This document shows, piece after piece, positions 24,123 to 33,163 of a DNA stretch of 64,000 bases. The notes beneath the pieces are model-generated. The model saw only the letters and a list, made by a program, of their open reading frames with translations. It made no database searches and was not told the origin of the DNA. The stretch comes from Caballeronia insecticola (lineage in GTDB: Bacteria; Pseudomonadota; Gammaproteobacteria; Burkholderiales; Burkholderiaceae). The translations under genes were made by a program, and so were the position numbers. The stretch's first letter is position 1. The number at the start of each line of letters is the position of its first letter. The stretch covers positions 558,001 to 622,000 of the forward strand of contig NC_021289.1 in assembly GCF_000402035.1 (NCBI RefSeq), given 5' to 3'.

Positions 24123-24905
24123 ATGAAGCTCAACTCCGTTCTTCGACGCGCGTTGCCGTGGGTCGTGCCGCTGTTGATTTTGGTCGCGTGGGAAAGCGCG
24201 GCGCGCACGGGCGGACTGTCCGCGCGCGTGTTGCCCGAGCCGCTCGCGGTGGTCAAGGCAGCATGGGCACTCATCGTGTCCGGCGATATGTGGGCCAACG
24301 TGAAAGTGAGCGCGTGGCGCGCGTTCGCGGGCTTCGCAATGGGCGGCTCCGCCGGCTTCGTGCTCGGACTCGCGACGGGACTGTTCAAACCCGCCGAAAT
24401 CGCGCTCGATTCGACCGTGCAGATGATCCGCAACATTCCCGCGCTCGCGATGATTCCGTTGCTGATCCTCTGGTTCGGCATCGGCGAGGAAGCGAAGCTC
24501 GTGCTCGTCGCGCTGGGCGTGTTCTTTCCCGTCTATGTGAACACGTATCACGGCATTCGCTCGGTCGATCGCGATCTGATCGAGATGGCGAAGAGCTACG
24601 GGCTCTCGGGTCCGGCGTTGTATCGGCATGTGATCCTGCCGGGCGCGCTGCCTTCTATTCTCGTCGGCGTGCGCTTCGCGTTCGGGCTGATGTGGGTCAT
24701 GTTGATCGTCGCGGAAACGATCTCGGCGCAATCGGGCATCGGCTATATGACGATGAACGCGCGTGAGTTCCTGCAAACCGATGTCGTGCTGGTCGGCATC
24801 CTGCTTTATGCGTTGCTCGGCAAACTCGCCGACATGGCCGCGCGTGCCATCGAACGCGCGACGCTGCGCTGGCATCCGGCCTATCAGAACAAGGTGCAAA
24901 CATGA
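24123..24905 (+). CDS. ssuC: Alkanesulfonate ABC transporter permease SsuC
   Basis: 260 residues with six helices and the TauC/SsuC loop ([39 protein letters not shown]). It begins seven bases after ssuD and overlaps ssuB by four bases (ATGA). Inner-membrane channel of the sulfonate importer. Confidence 0.93.
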   Translation: MKLNSVLRRALPWVVPLLILVAWESAARTGGLSARVLPEPLAVVKAAWALIVSGDMWANVKVSAWRAFAGFAMGGSAGFVLGLATGLFKPAEIALDSTVQMIRNIPALAMIPLLILWFGIGEEAKLVLVALGVFFPVYVNTYHGIRSVDRDLIEMAKSYGLSGPALYRHVILPGALPSILVGVRFAFGLMWVMLIVAETISAQSGIGYMTMNAREFLQTDVVLVGILLYALLGKLADMAARAIERATLRWHPAYQNKVQT

Positions 24906-25708
24906 CTTCGATGCATTCGACAATCGAACGCAAGCCCGATGCTTTCGCGCGCACCATGCCGCGTCCCGCGCCGGTTGCGCGCTTGCCGGTCGGACGTGAT
25001 GTAGCGGTTTCGCTGAAGGGCGTCGAGAAGCGTTTTGGCGAACGGCGCGTATTGCAGGACCTGGACTTCTCGATCGAGCGCGGCAGTTTCGTGTCGATCG
25101 TCGGGCGCAGCGGCTGCGGCAAGTCCACGTTGCTCAGGCTGATCGCGGGACTCGAAGAGACAACGCGCGGTGTCTTGCAGCGTCACGCCGCATCCGCCGA
25201 CGATGCGCTGCGCATGCGCATCATGTTTCAGGATGCGCGCTTGCTGCCGTGGAAGAGCGTGCTTGATAACGTGATGCTCGGCCTGCCGCGCAGCGCGCGC
25301 AACGAGGCCCGCGCGACGCTTGCCGAAGTGGGGCTGAGCGAGCGCGAACGCGACTGGCCGTCGCAGTTGTCGGGCGGACAGCGTCAGCGTGTGGCGCTTG
25401 CGCGTGCGCTCGTGCATCGTCCTGATTTGCTGTTGCTCGATGAACCGCTCGGTGCGCTCGACGCGTTGACGCGCATCGAGATGCAGGGCTTGATCGAAAG
25501 GCTCTGGCGCGAGCATCGCTTCACGGCGTTGCTCGTCACGCACGATGTGCAGGAGGCCGTGTCGCTGGGAGATCGTGTCGTGTTGATCGAGCAAGGTCGC
25601 ATCACGCTCGATACCGACGTGGCGTTGCCGCGTCCGCGCACGCGTACTGCGGAGCGCTTTGCCGAGATTGAGGAGCAGGTTTTGTCGCGCGTATTGCGGA
25701 CGGAGTGA
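24902..25708 (+). CDS. ssuB: Alkanesulfonate ABC transporter ATPase SsuB
   Basis: 268 residues. About 35 residues of poorly conserved leader precede the ATPase core: Walker [14 protein letters not shown], a Q-loop [17 protein letters not shown], the signature [15 protein letters not shown], and Walker [17 protein letters not shown]. This matches SsuB/TauB. Last gene of the ssu operon, closed off by a hairpin that mainly serves the opposite strand. Confidence 0.93.
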   Translation: MTSMHSTIERKPDAFARTMPRPAPVARLPVGRDVAVSLKGVEKRFGERRVLQDLDFSIERGSFVSIVGRSGCGKSTLLRLIAGLEETTRGVLQRHAASADDALRMRIMFQDARLLPWKSVLDNVMLGLPRSARNEARATLAEVGLSERERDWPSQLSGGQRQRVALARALVHRPDLLLLDEPLGALDALTRIEMQGLIERLWREHRFTALLVTHDVQEAVSLGDRVVLIEQGRITLDTDVALPRPRTRTAERFAEIEEQVLSRVLRTE

Positions 25709-25710
25709 AC

Positions 25711-25742
25711 AAAAAGGCCGAGGCAAATAGCTTGCCCCGGCC
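25711..25742 (-). terminator. Terminator for the FMN reductase gene (shared hairpin with ssu)
   Basis: GGCCGAGGCAA (25716-25726) and TTGCCCCGGCC (25732-25742) form a stem with one mismatch. Read on the minus strand it ends in TTTTT, so it is a good terminator for the leftward gene; ssu transcripts entering from the left meet the same hairpin. Confidence 0.7.
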
Positions 25743-25751
25743 CCGCGTGAT

Positions 25752-26396
25752 TCAGCTTTGCGCCACCGTCACCTGACGCTCCACGGCATGATACGCATCG
25801 GATTGATGCGCGCCGAACGCGAGCGCGAAGCTCGACGCTTGCCGGCCCACTGTGCGAAGCTGCTCGACGACCTTCGGGTCCGAACACGTGTCGGGACTTT
25901 CGAAGCGCGTTTCGAGCGTGTTGACTGTGGCGCCGAACGGCGTCGGCCAGCCGCGCAATGCATGGACGATCGAACGCAGCGACGTGAGTACGGTGCCCGC
26001 GGCCTGCCATCCATACGCCGTGACGATGCTGCCCACGGCACGGCCATCGAGATACGGACGATCGTCGAGGCGCAGTTCCTCCAGCGTATCCAGCGCGTTT
26101 TTCACCAGCCCGGAAATACCGCCGTGATAACCGGGCGTCGCGATGATCAATGCATCGGCGGCGCGCACGGCTTCGATGAGTTCGTGTTGTTCGTCGGTGA
26201 TTTCGCGCGTCTCGGGCGCATAGTGCGGAAGGCTGTGCAGGAACGCGCCGCCGAACAACTGCACGCGTGCGCCCGCTTCCTGCGCGCCCTTCAACGAAAA
26301 CGCGAGTGCGCGTTCCGTCGATGAGGCCGGCCGCGTCGTCCCGCCAATTCCGACCACGAGCGGACGGTGCGATGAATGAATTCGAGTCAAGGTCAA
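25752..26396 (-). CDS. NAD(P)H-dependent FMN reductase (SsuE/MsuE-like)
   Basis: 214 residues, flavodoxin-like fold: VVGIGGTTRPASSTERAL (FMN phosphate loop), ADALIIATPGYHGGISGLVKNALDTL and GRAVGSIVTAYGWQAAG. It should supply FMNH2 to SsuD. It is convergent with ssuB rather than part of that operon. Start codon TTG at 26394-26396; a second TTG two codons further in (26388-26390) is spaced better from GGAGC and may be the real start. The region 26397-26615 has no gene. Confidence 0.85.
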   Translation of the reverse strand: MTLTRIHSSHRPLVVGIGGTTRPASSTERALAFSLKGAQEAGARVQLFGGAFLHSLPHYAPETREITDEQHELIEAVRAADALIIATPGYHGGISGLVKNALDTLEELRLDDRPYLDGRAVGSIVTAYGWQAAGTVLTSLRSIVHALRGWPTPFGATVNTLETRFESPDTCSDPKVVEQLRTVGRQASSFALAFGAHQSDAYHAVERQVTVAQS

Positions 26397-26615
26397 TGCT
26401 CCAGATGAACGGGCGGCGTTGCACGCGGCGCGTGATGAACCGACAGGTTAAACATCATAGCCAGCGGCATTGTGCATAGGAACGCACGATTTTCGCTAAG
26501 GATATACATGAACGCGTCATTCCCGCTCAAACGCTTTGCTTAGTCATGGATATTGTTTAAGCAGACGGCATTCGACGCTTAAGCTTTTCGGCCCCTCTTC
26601 TTTAGCCAATACGAC

Positions 26616-27236
26616 ATGACGCATCGTCCCGCGCAAACCGATATCGCCATTCATCCGTTGATCGCCGCACGCTGGAGTCCGCGCGCCTATGCGGAACATC
26701 CGATCGCGCACGAAGAAGTTGTCACGCTCCTCGAAGCCGCGCGCTGGGCGCCGTCCGCGTTCAATTCGCAACCGTGGCGCTTCGTCGTCTTCGAGAAAGT
26801 TGAGAATCCGGATGCGTTTGCACGCGCGTTCGCTACGCTCGTCCCGTTCAATCAGACATGGAACGCGCCTGCTCAAGTGCTGATCGCCGTGCTTGCGGAC
26901 ACGTTGACATCTAAAGGAGCCGTCAACGCAAGCGCAAGCTACGATGCGGGCGCTGCCGCCATGGCGCTCTTGTTGCAGGCACAAGCTCAAGGGCTGGCCG
27001 CGCATCCGATGAGCGGCTTCGATGCAAACGCCTTCCACACGGCCTTTGCGATTCCGGAGCGTTATGTTTTGCTCAGCATGATTTCGGTTGCGCATCATGG
27101 GGTGGCTGACACGCTTCCCGTTGCGCTCGCCGAGCGCGAAGCCGCGCCGCGCGCGCGACTGCCGCTCGACGAGATCGCACATTTCGGCGCATGGCCGACT
27201 GACACGTCCGTCGACTCGTCTGAACGAAGGGCTTAA
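26616..27236 (+). CDS. Nitroreductase-family FMN-dependent oxidoreductase
   Basis: 206 residues. RWSPRAYAEHPIAHEEVVTLLEAARWAPSAFNSQPWRFVVF is the N-terminal FMN-binding signature, and a second FMN segment is AAAMALLLQAQAQGLAAHPMSGFD. The family reduces nitroaromatics, quinones or flavins using NAD(P)H. No partner gene is evident; it stands alone between the FMN reductase and a cupin. Confidence 0.87.
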   Translation: MTHRPAQTDIAIHPLIAARWSPRAYAEHPIAHEEVVTLLEAARWAPSAFNSQPWRFVVFEKVENPDAFARAFATLVPFNQTWNAPAQVLIAVLADTLTSKGAVNASASYDAGAAAMALLLQAQAQGLAAHPMSGFDANAFHTAFAIPERYVLLSMISVAHHGVADTLPVALAEREAAPRARLPLDEIAHFGAWPTDTSVDSSERRA

Positions 27237-27508
27237 GAAATCGAACAAAAGGTAAATCGCGTCGGCGAATGCGGCGCGGGGGAGTTACCGTTCGAAGTTG
27301 CGGCGTGCATCGGCCCTGGAATGCGACATGCGTGTTCGAAGACGAGCTGCACGCGGGTGGAACGTTTTCGTCACGAACGTGTCATCCTGACGTAAGGCAG
27401 AGCGGAGTCGTCCTGACGAGGACCACATCATCAAATAAAAAAACGAGTGGAGGGCTTTCTCGCTCCGTGTTCTATCGCCGACAGCAACGACAAAGGAGCT
27501 CCCATTCA

Positions 27509-27949
27509 ATGACAGCGCCCGTTTTCGAGTCCGTCCGTCTGGACGATGTATTGCTCAGACCCGACCCGATAGACCCGGCATGGATACTGGAAGGCGATCC
27601 GGTCGCGCGCAGCGGTCTGTGGTCGCAAAGCCGCGATACGACCACGTCTTTCTGGGTCTGGGACTGCACGGCCGGCCGTTTCAACTGGTATTTCGATGCC
27701 GACGAAACGGTCTATGTGATCGAAGGCGAAGTCATCATCACGTCGGAGGGGCAAGAGCCGCGTTCATTGCGCGTGGGCCACGCCGCGTTGTTCTATGCGG
27801 GCACGCGCTCCGAATGGCACGTCCCCAAATATGTGCGCAAGCACGCCATTTTGCGTCCGCATATCACCAAACCCGTGCTGCTCGCGCTCAAGATGAGCCG
27901 CAAGCTTAGTCGCAAGCCGACGGGTTATCTGCCGCGGTCCTCGTTCTAA
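27509..27949 (+). CDS. Cupin-domain protein (DUF861/Cupin_3 type)
   Basis: 146 residues from ATG 27509 with AAGGAG at 27493-27498. The motif WYFDADETVYVIEGEVIITSEGQEPRSLRVGHAALFYAGTRSEWHVPKYVRKHAILR is the ureidoglycolate-hydrolase-like cupin_3 pattern. Role unknown. The 272 bases upstream (27237-27508) hold no recognisable gene; a longer in-frame extension through them is not supported. Confidence 0.82.
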   Translation: MTAPVFESVRLDDVLLRPDPIDPAWILEGDPVARSGLWSQSRDTTTSFWVWDCTAGRFNWYFDADETVYVIEGEVIITSEGQEPRSLRVGHAALFYAGTRSEWHVPKYVRKHAILRPHITKPVLLALKMSRKLSRKPTGYLPRSSF

Positions 27950-27973
27950 ACGCGCAATTCGTCTGACGAAGAT

Positions 27974-28411
27974 CTACTGACGCGGAATCATCTGCGGAGG
28001 CGTGACCCACAGCGCGGTCGGCACGATGTAATACGGCAGCGTGCTTCGCCTTAGCAATGTGCCCGTTGCGGAGATCTGCACGCCATTGGGAAGCGGCGGT
28101 CCGATGATCTGCACTCGTGTGACCAATAGACGGCCCTGTGGGTCCTGCGAGAAACGCTTGTCGATGACGCACAGCGGCGGGTCCATCGACAACATCCAGA
28201 TCGGCTGCTGCGAGCCACTGTCCGTTTCGATCATTTCCTGCACGGGCGTGCCGCGAATCGTCAGCGTCGTGCCTACGGGGAAGCAATTAGGGGCCGCCCA
28301 TGTCGCGCCGGCCCCTATCGACGCGCACACGAAAAACATCGCGCGGAACAGGCGGCTTTTCATCGTACGCATCGGATGCATCGGATGCATTGCTCGGTCG
28401 GCGTGGTTCAT
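27974..28411 (-). CDS. Small secreted hypothetical protein
   Basis: 145 residues if the ATG overlapping the upstream stop codon (ATGA, 28408-28411) is used. A signal peptide starts at MKSRLFRAMFFVCASIGAGATWA, so an internal ATG at that point is an alternative. The mature part is about 100 residues (GTTLTIRGTPVQEMIETDSGSQQPIWMLSMDPPLCVID...VQIIGPPLPNGVQISATGTL) and looks like a small beta-rich periplasmic domain with two cysteines. A short tandem repeat (GCATCGGAT twice) encodes HPMHPM before the signal. Coupled to the alpha/beta hydrolase gene upstream; function unknown. Confidence 0.6.
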   Translation of the reverse strand: MNHADRAMHPMHPMRTMKSRLFRAMFFVCASIGAGATWAAPNCFPVGTTLTIRGTPVQEMIETDSGSQQPIWMLSMDPPLCVIDKRFSQDPQGRLLVTRVQIIGPPLPNGVQISATGTLLRRSTLPYYIVPTALWVTPPQMIPRQ

Positions 28412-29403
28412 CGCAACTCCGTCTGGAAAAAGCGCACCGTTGCCGCGTTGAATTCGTCGTGGAACGCGGAGCGGTCGAAGCCCGGCTGACTGGTGCAAAG
28501 CGCCGGCATCTTGCGGCTCAGGCGCGCATCGCAAGGCGGCAGGAAATCATAGTGTCCCGCGTGTGCGACGACGTGATACTCCGGCGCGCGCGGCAGGTTC
28601 ATTCGCACGGCTTCGTCATAGTAGGGATGTGGCTGATGATGATCGTCGGCTGCGCGCCAGAGCTGGATCGGGATGCGCACGTCGCTCAGACCCGCGCGTC
28701 CGAAGGCGAAGCCGAAAGCCGGAGCGGCGATGACCGCAGCCTTGATGCGGGGATCGTGAACCCACGCGCCTGCGGGCGCATGCGCGGCCCGGTCAGGATC
28801 GACACCTGCGTGCTGCAACGCCTGACATAAATCGTGCTCTGCATGCGCGCGGCAGTATGGCGCGATCGCCGAAAGGTCGGGCGTGGCGCCTGCGGCCACG
28901 AGTACCGTGAAGCCGCCGTTCGAGAAACCGAACGCACCGATGCGCGTTTCGTCGAGATGCGCGTGACCGGACCATTCATTCAGCATGAAATCCGCCAGTC
29001 GATGAAGCTGCGCCGTGCGACGCCATGGCTCCAGAACGTGAGTCTGATCATCGTAAGTGTCGCCGGCATGGCTCACCGCCGCCGCGACGAAGCCCGCATG
29101 CGCGAGCGCGAGGGCCGTGTCGTAGTGGCTATCGTATGAACCGCCGCCGCCGTGCGACATCACGATGAGCCGCAGTCCATCGCCTACGACGGGCGCGTCG
29201 AGTGCGACTGTTTGCGTGTGATTGCCTGAAGCATGTTCGCTGGCCGGCGCATCGGTGGGATACCAGATGCCGACCGTCAGCGGCGGTTCCGCACCATCGG
29301 CGATCTCGATCTTTTCGAAGCCGACATCGGCCGCGAGACACGGCGCGGTAAAAATCGCTAAAGCCACCGCCAAAGCGAAGGCAGTCACGGCAACGAGTCT
29401 CAC
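28408..29403 (-). CDS. Secreted alpha/beta hydrolase (dienelactone/PAF-acetylhydrolase-like)
   Basis: 331 residues with a GTG start (29401-29403) and a signal peptide ending near APCLAADVG. The hydrolase motifs are LIVMSHGGGGSYDSH (oxyanion region), IGAFGFSNGGFTVLVAAG (nucleophile Ser in GFSNGG) and a C-terminal VVAHAGHYDFLPPCD (catalytic His). The arrangement resembles predicted periplasmic dienelactone-hydrolase-like enzymes. It is transcribed with the small secreted protein downstream. Substrate unknown. Confidence 0.82.
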   Translation of the reverse strand: MRLVAVTAFALAVALAIFTAPCLAADVGFEKIEIADGAEPPLTVGIWYPTDAPASEHASGNHTQTVALDAPVVGDGLRLIVMSHGGGGSYDSHYDTALALAHAGFVAAAVSHAGDTYDDQTHVLEPWRRTAQLHRLADFMLNEWSGHAHLDETRIGAFGFSNGGFTVLVAAGATPDLSAIAPYCRAHAEHDLCQALQHAGVDPDRAAHAPAGAWVHDPRIKAAVIAAPAFGFAFGRAGLSDVRIPIQLWRAADDHHQPHPYYDEAVRMNLPRAPEYHVVAHAGHYDFLPPCDARLSRKMPALCTSQPGFDRSAFHDEFNAATVRFFQTELR

Positions 29404-29589
29404 GACGGACGGTTTCCTCGGTTAGTCGGTTTATAGGGTTTATCGGGTTTGCGCGGACTCAAGCTTATCCGAACATGCTTGCAATCTAAGGGCGTGGTTT
29501 TCGATCTGGCCGAAGCCATGCAGGGATAAAAGCCAAGCGTCAGTCCGCGTCCGTACTCGCATTCACCCCCCTTCTACGAACTTTCCCTA

Positions 29590-29605
29590 TGTTACGATCC
29601 TAACA
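29590..29605. promoter_or_regulatory. DeoR-type operator upstream of deoC
   Basis: TGTTACGATCCTAACA has the exact arms and 6-base centre of the E. coli DeoR operator (TGTTA-N6-TAACA). It lies 72-88 bases before the deoC start, in an AT-rich promoter region. A DeoR-family regulator gene closes the same locus (39402-40124). Confidence 0.65.
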
Positions 29606-29677
29606 AAAGTGATATAAACTGAGATCAATCTATCAAAAACTGTTGTGCGTCGCACAAGACGCCGGCACACCGATCTC

Positions 29678-30685
29678 ATGCTGGAAACTGCAACGAAGTC
29701 CATCGTCGCGTGGCCTGGCAAGGCTCAGGCCCACACAAGCGCCCGCAATCCCGGCGTGCCGTTCGATCTCGCATGGCTCGACGGCCTGCGTGTGAACCAG
29801 TCGGCGGTGGCGCGCCGCGCATCGACGCTCGGCACGCGCCGCGCGGTCAAGAAAGATGCGCAGGCGGCATGGCTGCTGAAGGCCATCACCTGCATCGACC
29901 TGACCACGCTCAACGGCGACGACACCCCCGGACGCGTCGAGCGCCTGTGCGCGAAAGCACGCCGTCCACTGCGCGACGATCTGCTCGACTCGCTCGGCAT
30001 GGCGCCCGCATCGATCACGACCGGCGCAGTGTGCGTCTATCACCGCTACGTCAAAACCGCCGTGCACGCGTTGCAAGGCAGCGGCATTCCGGTTGCCGCC
30101 GTGTCCACAGGCTTTCCCGCCGGCCTCAATCCGCATGCGTTGAAGTTGCGCGAGATCGAGGCGTCGGTGGCGGATGGCGCGGCGGAAATCGATATCGTCG
30201 TTACGCGCGAGCATGTGTTGACCGGCAACTGGAAAGCGCTCTACGACGAAATGCGCGATTTCCGCGCGGCTTGCGGCGACGCGCACGTCAAGGCGATTCT
30301 CGCGACGGGCGATATCCGCACGCTGTCGAACGTCGCGAAGGCGTCGATGATCTGCATGATGGCCGGCGCCGATTTCATCAAGACCTCGACGGGCAAGGAA
30401 GGCGTCAACGCGACGCTCGACGTGTCGCTCGTCATGGTGCGCATGATCCGCGAGTACCTCGCGCGCACGGGCGTTCTGATCGGCTTCAAGCCGGCGGGCG
30501 GCGTGTCCACGGCGAAGTCGGTGCTCGAATATCAGATCCTCATGAAAGAAGAGCTCGGTCGCGAATGGCTCGAACCGGAGCTGTTCCGCATCGGCGCGTC
30601 GAGTCTGCTGTCGGATATCGAACGCCAGCTCGAACATCACGTGAGCGGACGCTATTCGGCGTTCAATCGCCATCCCGTCGCCTGA
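29678..30685 (+). CDS. deoC: Deoxyribose-phosphate aldolase
   Basis: 335 residues from ATG 29678, longer than E. coli DeoC (259) and similar to the eukaryotic-type enzymes. The Schiff-base lysine is in MAGADFIKTSTGKEG, and the catalytic VKAILATGDI strand and GFKPAGGV phosphate loop are present. It cleaves 2-deoxyribose-5-phosphate to acetaldehyde and glyceraldehyde-3-phosphate (EC 4.1.2.4). It heads the gene run; the next gene, an aldehyde dehydrogenase, would remove acetaldehyde. Confidence 0.93.
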   Translation: MLETATKSIVAWPGKAQAHTSARNPGVPFDLAWLDGLRVNQSAVARRASTLGTRRAVKKDAQAAWLLKAITCIDLTTLNGDDTPGRVERLCAKARRPLRDDLLDSLGMAPASITTGAVCVYHRYVKTAVHALQGSGIPVAAVSTGFPAGLNPHALKLREIEASVADGAAEIDIVVTREHVLTGNWKALYDEMRDFRAACGDAHVKAILATGDIRTLSNVAKASMICMMAGADFIKTSTGKEGVNATLDVSLVMVRMIREYLARTGVLIGFKPAGGVSTAKSVLEYQILMKEELGREWLEPELFRIGASSLLSDIERQLEHHVSGRYSAFNRHPVA

Positions 30686-30713
30686 ATCGCAAGACTTTTC
30701 CCTAATAAGCCTC

Positions 30714-33101
30714 ATGAGCGTTGCCGAATACTTCTCCTCGATGGAATACGGACCCGCACCGGAAGACGATCGCGCCGTGCGCGCATGGCTCGATCAGCAC
30801 GACGGCCGCTTCGGTCATTTCATCAACGGCGCATGGCGTGCAAGCGACGCCGAGCACTTCGATTCGCGCGAACCCGCAACGGGCCGCGTGCTCGCGTCGA
30901 TCGCACAGGGCGATAACGCCGATGTCGATGCCGCCGTGCAAGCCGCCCACGATGCGCTCGAAGGCTGGCAAGCCATCGGCGGCGCGGGACGTGCACGTCA
31001 TCTCTACGCGTTGTCGCGCATGGTTCAGCGGCACAGCCGTCTGTTCGCGGTGCTCGAATCGCTCGACAACGGTAAGCCGATCCGCGAGTCGCGCGATATC
31101 GATATCCCCCTTGTAGCAAGGCATTTTCTGCATCATGCGGGCTGGGCGCAGTTGCAGGACAAAGAGTTTGCCGACTGGGCGCCGCTCGGTGTGATCGGTC
31201 AGATCGTGCCGTGGAATTTTCCGCTGCTGATGCTCTCGTGGAAGATCGCGCCGGCGCTCGCGCTCGGCAACACGGTCGTGCTGAAGCCCGCCGAATTCAC
31301 GCCGCTCACCGCGCTGTTGTTTGCTGAGTTGGCGCATCGCGCGGGCTTGCCGAAGGGCGTGCTCAACGTCGTCACGGGCGACGGACGCACGGGCGCGGCG
31401 CTTGTCGAGCACAAGCGCGTCGCGAAGATCGCGTTCACGGGATCGACCGAAGTCGGCCGCCAGATTCGTGCGAGCACGGCGGGCTCGGGCAAGTCGCTGA
31501 CGCTGGAACTCGGCGGCAAGTCGCCCTTCATCGTGTTCGACGATGCCGATCTCGACAGCGCCGTGGAAGGCGTCGTCGATGCGATCTGGTTTAATCAGGG
31601 ACAAGTGTGCTGCGCGGGCTCGCGTCTGCTCGTGCAGGAAGGCATCGAAGCGCGCTTCGTCGAGAAGCTCAAGCGCCGCATGGATACGCTGCGCGTCGGC
31701 ACGTCGCTCGACAAGGGCATCGACATGAGCGCGGTCATCGACGAAGTGCAGCTCGAACGTATCCGTTCGCTCGTCGATAAAGGTGCGGGCGAAGGCTGCG
31801 AGATTTATCAATCGCCGCGTGCAACCTTGCCCGATGGCGGCGCATTCTTCCCGCCGACGCTCGTGACCAATGTGTCGCCCGCATCGACGCTCGCGCAGGA
31901 GGAAATCTTCGGACCCGTGCTCGTCACGATGAGCTTTCGCACGCCGGAAGAAGCCGTCGCGCTCGCGAACAACACGCGCTACGGGCTTGCGGCAAGCGTT
32001 TGGAGCGAGAACATCAGCCGCGCGCTGGATGTCGCGCCGCGCCTGCAATGCGGCGTCGTGTGGATCAACGCGACCAATCTCTTCGATGCAGCCGTGGGCT
32101 TCGGCGGATATCGCGAATCCGGCTTCGGGCGTGAAGGTGGACGCGAGGGCATCTACGAATATCTGAAACCGCGCGCATGGGCGAAGCTCCCGGTTCGCGG
32201 CGAAACGAAATCGCCTCAGGCGCAGCCCGATTCGTTGACCGATTCGGGCGTCGTCAGCGCGCTGGATCGAACGGCCAAGCTGTTCATCAACGGCAAGCAG
32301 GCCCGACCCGACAGCGGTTATTCGCGACTCGTGCGCTCGCCTGCAGGCGAGATCGTCGGCGAAGTGGGCGAGGGTAGTCGCAAGGACATTCGCAATGCGG
32401 TGGCCGCTGCGCGCGGTATGACGAAGTGGTCGTCGGCAAGTGCGCATAATCGCGCGCAAGTGCTGTATTACCTCGCGGAGAATCTGAGCGCACGCGCCGA
32501 TGAATTCGCCAGGCAACTCGTCGCGCGTGCCGGTTCAAGCGAGCGCGATGCGAAGCGCGAAGTGGATGCATCGATCGCCCGCTTCTTCACGTATGCCGCG
32601 TGGGCCGACAAGTACGACAGCGCGGTGCATGCACCGCCGCTGCATGGCGTTGCGCTGGCAATGCACGAGCCGCTCGGCGTGATCGGCATCGTGTGCCCGG
32701 ATGAAGCGCCGTTGCTCGGCTTCGTGTCGCTGGTGGCGCCCGCGCTTGCGCTGGGTAATCGCGTGGTCGCGGTGCCGAGCGAAACGTGCCCGTTGATGGC
32801 GACGGACTTCTATCAGGTCGTCGAGACGTCGGATGTGCCGGGCGGCGCGTTGAACATCGTGACCGGCGACGCGCGTTCGCTCACGCAGACGCTCGCGCAA
32901 CACGATGACGTCGATGCGCTCTGGTGCTTCAACGGCGCTACGCTGTCGACGCTGGCCGAGCGCGAGTCTGTCGGCAATCTGAAGCGCACGTTCGTCGATC
33001 AGGGCCGCGTGTTCGACTGGCACGACGCCGCGAGCGAAGGCTTGCCGTTCCTTCGTCAGGCCGTGCAGGTGAAGAACATCTGGGTTCCGTACGGAGATTG
33101 A
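30714..33101 (+). CDS. Tandem-domain aldehyde dehydrogenase (ALDH16-like)
   Basis: 795 residues, far longer than the usual 480-500. Residues 1 to about 490 are a complete ALDH with PWNFPLLMLSWKIAPALALGNTVVLKPAE (NAD site), LELGGKSP (general base Glu) and FNQGQVCCAGSRL (nucleophile Cys). From about 520 a second ALDH unit begins (LFINGKQARPDSGYSRLVRSPAGEIVGEVGEGS...) but it ends at 795 without a Cys nucleophile domain. This is the ALDH16 layout, in which the second copy is a non-catalytic module. Probable substrate: acetaldehyde from DeoC, or the aldehyde form of a deoxysugar. It starts 28 bases after deoC. Confidence 0.88.
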   Translation: MSVAEYFSSMEYGPAPEDDRAVRAWLDQHDGRFGHFINGAWRASDAEHFDSREPATGRVLASIAQGDNADVDAAVQAAHDALEGWQAIGGAGRARHLYALSRMVQRHSRLFAVLESLDNGKPIRESRDIDIPLVARHFLHHAGWAQLQDKEFADWAPLGVIGQIVPWNFPLLMLSWKIAPALALGNTVVLKPAEFTPLTALLFAELAHRAGLPKGVLNVVTGDGRTGAALVEHKRVAKIAFTGSTEVGRQIRASTAGSGKSLTLELGGKSPFIVFDDADLDSAVEGVVDAIWFNQGQVCCAGSRLLVQEGIEARFVEKLKRRMDTLRVGTSLDKGIDMSAVIDEVQLERIRSLVDKGAGEGCEIYQSPRATLPDGGAFFPPTLVTNVSPASTLAQEEIFGPVLVTMSFRTPEEAVALANNTRYGLAASVWSENISRALDVAPRLQCGVVWINATNLFDAAVGFGGYRESGFGREGGREGIYEYLKPRAWAKLPVRGETKSPQAQPDSLTDSGVVSALDRTAKLFINGKQARPDSGYSRLVRSPAGEIVGEVGEGSRKDIRNAVAAARGMTKWSSASAHNRAQVLYYLAENLSARADEFARQLVARAGSSERDAKREVDASIARFFTYAAWADKYDSAVHAPPLHGVALAMHEPLGVIGIVCPDEAPLLGFVSLVAPALALGNRVVAVPSETCPLMATDFYQVVETSDVPGGALNIVTGDARSLTQTLAQHDDVDALWCFNGATLSTLAERESVGNLKRTFVDQGRVFDWHDAASEGLPFLRQAVQVKNIWVPYGD

Positions 33102-33163
33102 TTACCGATTTGATCGAGGCGTAGATCCCGATACGGGACGCGCCCAAGCATGAAGGAGACGCT

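Noticed and set aside
21923..24481. 852-codon minus-strand open frame across ssuA, ssuD and part of ssuC
   Set aside because: Long but compositionally a shadow (Arg/Ala/His-rich); the plus strand carries three well-conserved ssu genes.
30702..32516. 604-codon minus-strand open frame opposite the ALDH gene
   Set aside because: Antisense shadow caused by high third-position GC.
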